13,800 nt of DNA. Source: Acidilobaceae archaeon. Its GTDB lineage: Archaea; Thermoproteota; Thermoprotei_A; Sulfolobales; Acidilobaceae. Of this stretch, positions 1 through 6,516 are shown in pieces. Position 1 is the stretch's first letter. Every line of letters begins with the position of its first letter. Location: positions 1 to 13,800 of the forward strand of contig JALWJI010000125.1 in assembly GCA_027081695.1 (NCBI GenBank), written 5' to 3'. The translations under genes were made by a program, and so were the position numbers. The notes under the pieces were generated by a model. That model was not told the DNA's origin and did not search any database. It was given only the letters and a program-made list of their open reading frames with translations.

Positions 1-14
1 TGACTAATGGAGTC

Positions 15-509
15 ATGAATATCTTGTTAGGGGAGATAAAATCGAGAGACGTTGAGGAGGCATATTATATTCAGAGATATTTTAGGATAAGATTCTGGCT
101 TACAATAATGTACATAATATACGTTGTAGTCCTTGCATATGCATACACGAAGGGATTATTGCTAGATACAGATTATTCGTTCATAGAACTATGGATACTG
201 GGATCACTTGTAACGTGGATCGGACACCTAGTATCATATATGACTGTTGAGGAATTCAGGAAAAGATTACCTCTAAGGCTACTATCGAGCAATGTGTTAG
301 GATACTTACTCTTATATGTGGTAGCAGCCATAGTTCTCGTCCAGTTTATAGGGCCAGGATCGGCTCCAAGCCCATATTTCTGGGAGGAGGTCAGCATACT
401 TCTCAAGCCCGCGATCATATACTACACAATATATCTAGCGATCATAGTTGTTCTGGATCAGGAGATTAGAAAAACAATAAGTCTTGTCATAAAAGAAAAG
501 ATGAGATAA
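15..509 (+). CDS. Four-helix integral membrane protein, unknown function (possibly 5' partial)
   Basis: I do not recognise a family. The 164-residue protein has four hydrophobic stretches long enough to span a membrane, at about residues 27-46, 58-76, 92-112 and 130-148. Short charged segments lie between them, the N-terminus is charged (residues 7-26) and the C-terminus is basic. No cofactor motif or catalytic signature is visible, so a role beyond being an integral membrane protein cannot be given. The ATG at 15 is the first start in the window and has a GGAG two to three bases too close in front of it. The frame stays open to the left edge, so the true start may lie outside. The gene ends 163 bp before the heme operon, and that spacer looks like a promoter region, so it is probably not cotranscribed with the heme genes. 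Confidence 0.7.
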   Translation: MNILLGEIKSRDVEEAYYIQRYFRIRFWLTIMYIIYVVVLAYAYTKGLLLDTDYSFIELWILGSLVTWIGHLVSYMTVEEFRKRLPLRLLSSNVLGYLLLYVVAAIVLVQFIGPGSAPSPYFWEEVSILLKPAIIYYTIYLAIIVVLDQEIRKTISLVIKEKMR

Positions 510-544
510 CACTAGATTATGTTTGCCAATAGAGAAATAGGAAT

Positions 545-552
545 AATATAAT
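545..552 (+). promoter_or_regulatory. Candidate TATA box for the ahb operon
   Basis: AATATAAT follows a purine-rich stretch that could serve as a BRE. A start site about 25 bases downstream would fall at the edge of the palindrome at 556-575, so a protein bound there could block initiation. A second candidate, TTTTAA at 621-626, would put the start near 650, just ahead of the GTG codon, with the palindrome about 45 bp upstream. The sequence alone does not decide between them. Confidence 0.35.
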
Positions 553-555
553 TAG

Positions 556-575
556 TGTACTTACACGTAAGTACA
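556..575 (+). promoter_or_regulatory. Near-perfect 20-bp palindrome, candidate operator (copy 1)
   Basis: TGTACTTACACGTAAGTACA pairs with itself at nine of ten positions; only the central pair fails. Its reverse complement contains TACTTACGTGTAAGTA, which differs at one of 16 positions from 5289-5304 in front of hemA. It lies in the leader of the ahb operon, about 98 bp before the GTG start. The symmetry suggests a dimeric DNA-binding protein. That it is an operator for heme genes is inference from its reuse. Confidence 0.55.
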
Positions 576-672
576 TTTACTTGCTTCATTGGTTGAGACA
601 ATAACTTACTAACTAATTCCTTTTAACGAAGAGAACACTAACCGGTTCAGGCTATGAATCGGTGAACAGTCC

Positions 673-1845
673 GTGTTCAAAGGAAGATGGCCATTCGAAT
701 CGAAACCCCTACTAATATTCTGGGAAACCACCAAAGCATGCCAACTAGCATGCAAACACTGTAGAGCAAATGCAATAACAGAACCATTACCAGGCGAATT
801 ATCAACTGATGAAGCAGTCAAGCTACTAGAAGAGATCGCAGAATTCGGAAAACCCAGCCCCATACTAGTGTTCACAGGCGGAGACCCATTAATGAGGAAA
901 GACTTCTGGACATTAGTAGAATATGGCAAGAACCTCGGACTCCGGATGGCGGCAGCTCCCAGCGTTACGCCACTCCTAACGAAAAGGACAATGAACAGGC
1001 TAAAGGAAAAGGGAATCACAAGTGTCAGTATTAGCATTGACAGCTATCGTAGAGAAGTACATGATATGATTAGAGGAATACCAGGAACACTAGATAGAAG
1101 TCTCAGGGCCCTGGACTGGGCAAAAGAGGCCGGGCTCCGAGTCCAGGTTAACACGGTTGTGATGAAAGAGACTGTCCTGGATCTTCCAGGAATGGTAAAA
1201 TTACTTTTAGAGAAAGGCATCAAGGTATGGGAGGTATTCTATTATATACCAACGGGTAGAGGAGGAAGAGAAAGCGACCTCACACCACGTGAATGGGAGG
1301 ATGTGAGCCATTTCCTATACGAGGCTAGCAGATACGGCATAATGGTAAGGACCGTTGAAGGACCAATCTTTCGAAGAGTCGCATTGACAAGGAGATATTA
1401 TGAGAAGAAAGGATTATTGAACAAACTAGACGAAGGGCTCGGAGAATTATATCATAAGCTCATAAGCGAGCTAAGGAGCCTTCTAGGCGAACCAGTGGGC
1501 GAAGCTAAGGCCCATACCGTTGGAACCATGGACGCGAAAGGAATAGTCTTTGTATCCTATGATGGCAACGTCTATCCTAGTGGGTTCCTACCATTATCGG
1601 CTGGAAACGTAAAGGAACATAGCATAGTCGAGATATACCGCCGGAGTAAGCTGTTTAGTACATTAAGAGAAAAACTCGGCGGTAGATGTGGTAGGTGCGA
1701 GTTCCGCGGTATTTGTGGTGGTAGCCGGGCGAGAGCTTATGCTGTAACCGGGGATCCCTACGCTGAGGATCCCGCTTGTATGTATAAGCCAGGATCTCTC
1801 CCCAGCGAGGTGATAGAGAATATTGAAGTATCTAGACGAGCTTGA
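673..1845 (+). CDS. Radical SAM/SPASM protein, AhbD-like heme synthase or TIGR04053 family
   Basis: This 390-residue protein has the radical SAM motif CxxxCxxC at C23, C27 and C30, the glycine-rich GGDPL at 69-73 and a C-terminal SPASM-like cluster site at C339, C342, C348 and C369, ending in the GGSRARAYAVTGD region. AhbD makes heme b from Fe-coproporphyrin III by oxidative decarboxylation of two propionates, and the operon position beside AhbA-AhbB and AhbC suggests that job. The details (GGDP instead of GGEP, APSVTPLLT at 95-103, YPSGFLPL at 301-308) match from memory the TIGR04053 radical SAM family more closely than classic AhbD, which has a cysteine where Ser303 stands. The GTG at 673 is the first start after an in-frame stop at 655 and has GGTGA at 661-665 seven bases ahead. 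The gene overlaps the next by 23 bp. Confidence 0.8.
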   Translation: MFKGRWPFESKPLLIFWETTKACQLACKHCRANAITEPLPGELSTDEAVKLLEEIAEFGKPSPILVFTGGDPLMRKDFWTLVEYGKNLGLRMAAAPSVTPLLTKRTMNRLKEKGITSVSISIDSYRREVHDMIRGIPGTLDRSLRALDWAKEAGLRVQVNTVVMKETVLDLPGMVKLLLEKGIKVWEVFYYIPTGRGGRESDLTPREWEDVSHFLYEASRYGIMVRTVEGPIFRRVALTRRYYEKKGLLNKLDEGLGELYHKLISELRSLLGEPVGEAKAHTVGTMDAKGIVFVSYDGNVYPSGFLPLSAGNVKEHSIVEIYRRSKLFSTLREKLGGRCGRCEFRGICGGSRARAYAVTGDPYAEDPACMYKPGSLPSEVIENIEVSRRA

Positions 1846-2791
1846 TGAGAGAATATTGATGGAGCTACAATACGATTTTCCAAGAGACTCCTATCCATTC
1901 GATATCGTAGCCGAGAGACTAGATATGAGGGTAGACGAACTCCTCGACAGAGTAGGCTTCCTATATAGAACTGGGATATTAAAGAGGATAGGCTTCTACG
2001 TGAACTATAGAGGGATAGGGCTAAAAGCTGCGTTAATCGCTTACGAGTCCAAAGGACAGGTGGAGGAGCTAGCCGAAATTTATGCTAGAGATAAGCTCGC
2101 TACACACGTATATCTTAGGGATCACCCAGTATACGATGTATGGGTAGTAACAAAGAGAAAAACCTTAGACGATCTCGTAAAGCACGCCTCTGAGGTCTCA
2201 TCTACTCTTGGCGTTAACCACATAGTCTTATTCTCTAAACGGACCTACAAGCTAAGCGTAAAATTCGACCTATACAAAGGAGTATCACGCTCAGGAAAGT
2301 ACAGCTCGATAAACACTAGTCCTCCAAGCCCCGAGGCCTTTGGTATATCTCCAAGCCAACTACGCCTTTTCAGAAAACTAGATGCGTCCAGGGAACCATT
2401 TGGGAGGATCGCAGAGGAGCTAGGATTATCGCAGGAAGAGACGGCAAGTCTGGCGTGGAAACTAGTAGACGCGGGTTTATTAGGTGATCCTGGAGCCGCA
2501 CTAGACGGGAAGAAAATAGGGTTTGAAGAAAACGCGATGGTAGTAATGGAGCCTACCGGAGATGAAGACTCGTTCTGTAGAATGGCTGTCAGCCTACCAT
2601 ATACAACGCATGTCGTTCTAAGAGGATCAATACCTGAAGGTGCCTGGACACATACGTGTTATTTCATGGTTCATGCTGTGGACAAGGAGAAGATTAAGTC
2701 ATTGATAGAGGACGCGGTTGCAAAGATGAGGCCTCGGAGCTTCATGGTGTTGAGGAGCCTAGCTGATTTGAAGCCTGGAACCCTACGCTAG
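1823..2791 (+). CDS. ahbAB: Siroheme decarboxylase, AhbA-AhbB fused in one chain
   Basis: This is probably the enzyme that removes the C12 and C18 acetate carboxyls of siroheme to give 12,18-didecarboxysiroheme. AhbA and AhbB are normally separate Lrp/AsnC-like chains of about 150-180 residues that form a heterodimer; this 322-residue protein carries both in tandem. The first half has an N-terminal helix-turn-helix (about 5-58), RIGFYVNYRGIGL at 55-67 and THVYLRDH at 94-101 leading to DVW, the usual active-site strand. The second half has a helix-turn-helix at about 177-220, KKIGF at 230-234, THVVLRG at 262-268 and the YFMVHAV strand at 280-286. The RHR-type loop of AhbB is not evident in the second half, which reads LDGKK. 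The TTG start at 1823 sits eight bases behind a full GAGGTGAT at 1807-1814, inside the end of the preceding gene. Confidence 0.87.
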   Translation: MKYLDELDERILMELQYDFPRDSYPFDIVAERLDMRVDELLDRVGFLYRTGILKRIGFYVNYRGIGLKAALIAYESKGQVEELAEIYARDKLATHVYLRDHPVYDVWVVTKRKTLDDLVKHASEVSSTLGVNHIVLFSKRTYKLSVKFDLYKGVSRSGKYSSINTSPPSPEAFGISPSQLRLFRKLDASREPFGRIAEELGLSQEETASLAWKLVDAGLLGDPGAALDGKKIGFEENAMVVMEPTGDEDSFCRMAVSLPYTTHVVLRGSIPEGAWTHTCYFMVHAVDKEKIKSLIEDAVAKMRPRSFMVLRSLADLKPGTLR

Positions 2792-2825
2792 GCGGGTTCC
2801 CCTATGTATGGCTCTGTATTAGGGG
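2777..2825 (+). promoter_or_regulatory. Two overlapping hairpins, the second covering the ahbC ribosome binding site
   Basis: GGAACCC (2777-2783) can pair with GGGTTCC (2794-2800) around the ahbAB stop codon, with a ten-base loop. CCCCTA (2799-2804) can pair with TAGGGG (2820-2825), which includes part of the GGGGTGAT ribosome binding site (2822-2829) of ahbC. Both stems are perfect, but both need bases 2799-2800, so they exclude each other. This could tune ahbC translation. At high temperature such short stems would need help from a protein, ligand or high salt. Confidence 0.35.
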
Positions 2826-2835
2826 TGATATCGGA

Positions 2836-4005
2836 GTGATTCCTTTATCGGTTATGGTGACGGGAAAAGGCACGGTATCTACTAGGATAAAGGGCCGTTA
2901 TCATAAAGGGAGGCCCAGCAGGTTCACTAGTATTATCAGGCCAGTAGTATTCTGGAATATTACGTATAAGTGCAATCTAAGATGCCAGCACTGCTATATT
3001 GACGCGGGCCCAGATGCTTCATTACCAGAGCTCTCACTGTCAAAAACGCTGGACGTGGCTCGGCAAATCGTAGAGCACGGGATCCCCCTAGTAGTATTCA
3101 CGGGGGGAGAGCCTCTTGTCTCAGAAAAGTTTTGGAAAACCCTAGAATATTTCCATGAAATGGGTAGACCTAAGACGAGCGTATCTACTAACGGTACATT
3201 GATAGATCGTAGAAATGCTCAGCGACTAAAGAAACTAGGCATAACTTATGTTGGGATCAGCTTAGATAGCCTGTATCCAGAAAAGCACGATAAGTTTAGA
3301 GGAGCAAGAGGGGCGTGGAAGGCGGCTGTGAACGGTATGAAGAATAGCGTTGCGGCAGGTCTACCGACGGGTCTAAGAGTAACCGTAACAACAGAAAACA
3401 TAGAGGAAGTTCCCTCTATGATAGATTTCTCCGCGGATCTAGGACTACAAAGAGTCAGCATATATCTCTTGGACACGGTAGGTCGTGGAGCAAAGATTAT
3501 CTCTCATGTACCACGTGGAGAAATGCTGAGAGAACTTATAGATGAGCTAGTGGAGAAAGCCAAAGAATACGAGGGAATACTCGAGATACTCCTGGTGAGG
3601 ATGAATTTCGCTGGAATCTATCTAGCAGATAAGCTCTCCAGCAATAGGCAGGAATTCTACGAGTATCTAGAGTTACTAGGCTCGCAGGGAGACTGTGGAA
3701 GGAAAACCGCCAGTATCTATCCCGATGGTACAGTTAGACCATGCCAGTTCATAGACTACGTGGTAGTCGGTGATCTACGGAGACAGAGCCTGCAGGAGAT
3801 TCTGTCACCGGAAAATCCTAGGCTCAAACCATTCATAGATACTGCGTCACGTCTAAGAGGAAACAAGTGTAGATCGTGTCTCTTCAAGGACGTGTGTGGT
3901 GGAGGTAGCAGGAACAGGGCGTTGACTGCAACTGGAGACTTCTGGGGAGATGATCCTGCGTGCTTTATTAATCCGGCGGAGATAGCTGGGAGGTGGAAGC
4001 TATGA
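2836..4005 (+). CDS. ahbC: AhbC, radical SAM Fe-coproporphyrin III synthase
   Basis: AhbC uses a 5'-deoxyadenosyl radical to remove the two acetate groups of 12,18-didecarboxysiroheme, giving Fe-coproporphyrin III. The 389-residue protein has RPVVFWNITYKCNLRCQHC with the radical SAM cysteines C46, C50 and C53, GGEPL at 90-94, STNGTL at 117-122 and VGISLDSL at 139-146. The C-terminal auxiliary cluster region holds C287, C303, C345, C348, C354 and C376, in the context FKDVCGG and TGDFWGDDPACFINPAEIAG, which is the AhbC/NirJ pattern. NirJ of heme d1 synthesis is a close relative, but nothing else in the window points to heme d1. The GTG at 2836 follows GGGGTGAT (2822-2829) by six bases. A 44-bp gap, the largest in this operon, separates it from ahbAB. 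The stop overlaps the next start as ATGA. Confidence 0.88.
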   Translation: MIPLSVMVTGKGTVSTRIKGRYHKGRPSRFTSIIRPVVFWNITYKCNLRCQHCYIDAGPDASLPELSLSKTLDVARQIVEHGIPLVVFTGGEPLVSEKFWKTLEYFHEMGRPKTSVSTNGTLIDRRNAQRLKKLGITYVGISLDSLYPEKHDKFRGARGAWKAAVNGMKNSVAAGLPTGLRVTVTTENIEEVPSMIDFSADLGLQRVSIYLLDTVGRGAKIISHVPRGEMLRELIDELVEKAKEYEGILEILLVRMNFAGIYLADKLSSNRQEFYEYLELLGSQGDCGRKTASIYPDGTVRPCQFIDYVVVGDLRRQSLQEILSPENPRLKPFIDTASRLRGNKCRSCLFKDVCGGGSRNRALTATGDFWGDDPACFINPAEIAGRWKL

Positions 4006-4685
4006 AGAGGACTTGGATACCCATATACATTGATCCAACGGGTCTACGAGTAGCTGTTCTAGGGGGTGGACAGCTGGGTGAGAGAAGAGCGAAAATGTTT
4101 GCTGATGCTGGTGCCCAGGTAAGAGTTTATGCGCTTAGATTCGCAGACTCATTAAAAAAATATGCATATCGATATAGAATAGAGCTCGTCAAGACAGATC
4201 TCCTCAAAGAGAGTAACCTCCTAGAGGCTATCAAATGGGCCGATCTAGTAGTCATAGCAACTGGAGTAGACGTTATTGACAGGAAAGCAGCGGCATATGC
4301 CCGTGAAATGAGGAAACTCGTGAACAATGGGGTAGACGCAGAACGAGGCAATGTAATAGTACCCTTCCAGGGCGAGACAAGTTATGGCCTCAAGTTCGCT
4401 GTGACCAGTTTGGGGGAGACAGGCATAGCGGCGCGTATAGCTAGGGATAGGATAAAAGAATGCTTGGAAGACCAGAGTCTAGCCACAATGTACAGGGTAA
4501 TGGCCAGGATAAAGAAATACATGAAGACTAATATCAAAGACGCTAAACAGAGGCTCCCATTATACTTTATTATAGAAGAGGACAAGGTATTCCAGAGATA
4601 TGTCTCGCAGGGAGAAGAAGAGAAGGCGTTTCAAAGAGCACTAGAAATTATATCTAACCATTTCAGTTATCCAGACCGCGAGTAG
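4002..4685 (+). CDS. sirC: Precorrin-2 dehydrogenase (SirC / Met8p N-terminal type)
   Basis: This NAD-dependent enzyme oxidises precorrin-2 to sirohydrochlorin, the branch compound for siroheme and archaeal heme. The 227-residue protein opens with IPIYIDPTGLRVAVLGGG, the typical beginning of Met8p/CysG-B/SirC proteins; the Rossmann glycines are at 21-23 and the GERRA helix follows. TSLGETGIAARIARDRIKE (about 135-153) corresponds to the STGGKSPxLARxxRE segment of the family. A helical C-terminal tail of about 70 residues follows. The usual DDPELC stretch before the second half is replaced by GVDAERGN, so the protein is divergent there. The family can be dehydrogenase only or also a chelatase; a separate chelatase gene nearby favours dehydrogenase only. 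I chose the ATG at 4002, which overlaps the ahbC stop (ATGA) and has GGAGGTG at 3989-3995; a GTG at 3993 is less likely. Confidence 0.88.
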   Translation: MKRTWIPIYIDPTGLRVAVLGGGQLGERRAKMFADAGAQVRVYALRFADSLKKYAYRYRIELVKTDLLKESNLLEAIKWADLVVIATGVDVIDRKAAAYAREMRKLVNNGVDAERGNVIVPFQGETSYGLKFAVTSLGETGIAARIARDRIKECLEDQSLATMYRVMARIKKYMKTNIKDAKQRLPLYFIIEEDKVFQRYVSQGEEEKAFQRALEIISNHFSYPDRE

Positions 4686-5234
4686 ATCCCTCGATAAGGG
4701 TAGAAGGGATCCATCAATAACCTCATGATTTTCCTTTTTTAACATATTGTAAAGTCGGCCTCCTCGTAGCAAGCTCAACGACACAATGCACTCTTCTCCC
4801 CTACGATAAAGGCTCCACTCGTCTAGACTCACTGGTATGATATTGTATCGAGTGATTCTCTCAGCGAGTTCTATTGCCTTCCTGATGGAAGACGCGTGTC
4901 TCTCCTTGAATCTATGTGAAGGCCAATAAACTATGATGGCTCTCCTACATTTGTTCCAGTCTATTACCCTAGCTAAGTGAAGAGAAAGTATCTCTACCGG
5001 GATAGGACCGTGAATCCTTACGTTTTTTCCGAGAAGAGAGTTCTTCACAGCTTCATAATGCCCACCCGGAGCGAGGGACAAAATAAACACATGTCCATTA
5101 GTAATATCGTCTACTTCTTCATAGCTCTGGGCTCTGGTCTCGACACCAGTTAAGGCCTGAACAATATATGCGAGATCATGAAGATCTCTCATACTGTCAG
5201 GGTTTCCAGGTCTATGCGCCAGGAGCACGATCAA
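4641..5234 (-). CDS. Two-domain CbiX-like chelatase, probable sirohydrochlorin ferrochelatase
   Basis: This 197-residue protein looks like two copies of a small class II chelatase fold. The first half starts MIVLLAHRPG with H7 in the place of the first metal-site histidine of CbiX/SirB, and has LSLAPGGHY with H59 where CbiX has its GxH motif. The second half repeats the layout: RRAIIVYWPSHRF (H107) and SLSLLRGGRLYNML, but with R160 instead of histidine. So only the first half keeps the full pair. The likely reaction is insertion of ferrous iron into sirohydrochlorin, the one step otherwise missing from this locus. A cobalt-inserting role is also possible. The similarity is weak and rests on motif placement. 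The TTG start follows an in-frame stop directly; GGTG at 5244-5247 lies nine bases ahead. A GTG at 5228 is the alternative. Its last 45 bp overlap sirC on the other strand. Confidence 0.62.
   Translation of the reverse strand: MIVLLAHRPGNPDSMRDLHDLAYIVQALTGVETRAQSYEEVDDITNGHVFILSLAPGGHYEAVKNSLLGKNVRIHGPIPVEILSLHLARVIDWNKCRRAIIVYWPSHRFKERHASSIRKAIELAERITRYNIIPVSLDEWSLYRRGEECIVSLSLLRGGRLYNMLKKENHEVIDGSLLPLSRDLLAVWITEMVRYNF
4727..4740 (+). terminator. T-rich tract, candidate terminator of the ahb operon
   Basis: TTTTCCTTTTTT (4729-4740) lies about 45 bases after the sirC stop and matches the T-rich archaeal termination signal. Just ahead, GATCCC (4685-4690) can pair with GGGATC (4706-4711). The tract lies inside the antisense end of the chelatase gene, so the ahb transcript would overlap that gene's 3' end. 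Confidence 0.4.
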
Positions 5235-5274
5235 CTACGAGTGCACCGTGGTCTCTTGCTGTCTACGTCTCAGC

Positions 5275-5282
5275 GATAATAG
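5275..5282 (-). promoter_or_regulatory. Weak candidate TATA box for the chelatase gene
   Basis: Read on the minus strand this is CTATTATC. A start site about 25 bases downstream would lie near 5250, just before the GGTG and TTG of the chelatase gene. The box is weak. Its interest is that the palindromic sequence at 5289-5311 lies directly upstream, between it and the hemA promoter. Confidence 0.25.
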
Positions 5283-5288
5283 GACGCA

Positions 5289-5311
5289 TACTTACGTGTA
5301 AATACGCGTAA
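5289..5311 (+). promoter_or_regulatory. Candidate operator (copy 2), two tandem half-sites in the hemA/chelatase divergent region
   Basis: TACTTACGTGTAAATA (5289-5304) matches the reverse complement of 558-573 in front of the ahb operon at 15 of 16 bases. TACGTGTAA (5293-5301) is followed ten bases later by TACGCGTAA (5303-5311), one helical turn away. TACGCGTA at 5303-5310 is itself a perfect palindrome. The site ends about 15 bp before the hemA TATA box and could serve both directions. A regulatory role is inference. Confidence 0.55.
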
Positions 5312-5325
5312 GATAAGCGTATACA

Positions 5326-5335
5326 AGTATAATTA
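5326..5335 (+). promoter_or_regulatory. Probable TATA box of the hem operon
   Basis: AGTATAATTA is followed about 25 bases later by the region just before the hemA ATG at 5365. That predicts a very short or absent leader, which agrees with the lack of any GGAGG/GGTG-type site in front of hemA and is common for first genes of crenarchaeal operons. Confidence 0.5.
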
Positions 5336-5364
5336 CTCATCGTGAATAATCACCAGGCCCAATT

Positions 5365-6516
5365 ATGGAAGCGGGTCTAAACGGAATGACCGCTGACAAT
5401 CCACTCCATAGCCTCGTAGCAGTTTATACGTCTCATAAAGAATCAAGCCTTGATGCTATCGGAAGACTCGGAGAGCTAAAAGAAAAAGCATATGGACTCA
5501 TAGACGCGCAAGGAATAGTTATCCTGTCAACATGCAATAGGTTCGAGGCCTATCTAGACAATCCCCGAGACGTAGCGCCACTAGTAGATCTAATAGAGAG
5601 TATGGGTGGAGAACCAAGAATAATAACCGGCCCAGAGGCAGCCCTTAGACTCTTTAGAATCGCAGCAGGCCTAGAGTCCCAGATCATAGGCGAGCACGAG
5701 ATACTTGGCCAGATTAGAAGAGCATTGAACGAGGCCCGATCCCAAGGAAGGGTCACACGGCTCCTAGACACTGTGTTCCGAAGCGCGATTATGGTTGGTA
5801 GAAGAGTCCGCAACGAGACAGGGATAGGAGAAGGAGGAGCAGGATATCCATATGCAGCCGTTAGACTTGCTAAGACTCTGTCGGGAGAGGATCTAGGAAG
5901 AGTTCTCATAATAGGCTCTGGGAAGGTTTCCCAGCGGATACTCTATCTTATATGCGATGAGGCATCGGAAATAGTTGTCGCGTCTCGGAGTCTCTCGAGG
6001 GCAGAAAAAGTCTCATCCCATTGCAGGAATGCGAAGCCAATAAAGCTCGATGAACTGGTCGGCACCTATAATGTAGTGTTTATAGCCGTGACAGGATATA
6101 GACCAGACCTAACGAGGATCAAGGCTGGGACAATCATAGATCTCTCGATTCCCCCTGTGACAGTAAAAGCAAGTGGTGTTTATCACCTAGAGGATCTGAG
6201 AGACGTACTCCAGGAGTCGATCCGATACCGTGCTAAATGGATCCCTGCGGCTGAGAAGATTATAGGAGAGGAGCTAGAGAATCTAGTCCATAAGCTTATA
6301 GAGGCACAGGTATCCACGGCGGCGAAGACCATCCTGGAATATGGTGAGAGACTACTAGACCAGTTCCCGGTCAATGGTGATAGAAGGATACTTGAGCGAT
6401 ATATGAGGAGTCTTCTTCACCCACTCCTTGTCTCCCTTAGGAGAGCCTCGAGGGAGGCTTCTTCCTTCGATGATTTTGTAAAAATTCTTGTCGAAGAATA
6501 TGGTGGAGGAACATGA
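5365..6516 (+). CDS. hemA: Glutamyl-tRNA reductase
   Basis: HemA reduces glutamyl-tRNA(Glu) with NADPH to glutamate-1-semialdehyde, the first committed step of C5 tetrapyrrole synthesis. The 383-residue length is normal for archaea. The catalytic domain has ILSTCNRFEAYL with the nucleophile C57 and then GLESQIIGEHEILGQI at 102-117, the most conserved stretch of the family. The NADPH-binding Rossmann domain shows VLIIGSGKVS at 180-189 and VASRS at 205-209. The helical dimerisation domain follows from about residue 290. The ATG at 5365 has no ribosome binding site, which fits leaderless translation of the first gene of an operon; a second ATG lies seven codons further in. The end overlaps hemB by ATGA. 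The divergent spacer of 130 bp to the chelatase gene holds the shared operator-like sequence. Confidence 0.97.
   Translation: MEAGLNGMTADNPLHSLVAVYTSHKESSLDAIGRLGELKEKAYGLIDAQGIVILSTCNRFEAYLDNPRDVAPLVDLIESMGGEPRIITGPEAALRLFRIAAGLESQIIGEHEILGQIRRALNEARSQGRVTRLLDTVFRSAIMVGRRVRNETGIGEGGAGYPYAAVRLAKTLSGEDLGRVLIIGSGKVSQRILYLICDEASEIVVASRSLSRAEKVSSHCRNAKPIKLDELVGTYNVVFIAVTGYRPDLTRIKAGTIIDLSIPPVTVKASGVYHLEDLRDVLQESIRYRAKWIPAAEKIIGEELENLVHKLIEAQVSTAAKTILEYGERLLDQFPVNGDRRILERYMRSLLHPLLVSLRRASREASSFDDFVKILVEEYGGGT

Noticed and set aside
654..665. Three-codon upstream frame (ATG AAT CGG TGA) before the first radical SAM gene
   Set aside because: Too short to support; the TGA region is more simply explained as part of the GGTGA ribosome binding site.
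609..1037. 142-codon open frame on the minus strand
   Set aside because: It lies wholly opposite the radical SAM gene, whose motifs (C23, C27, C30) are clear, and its translation shows no recognisable domain.
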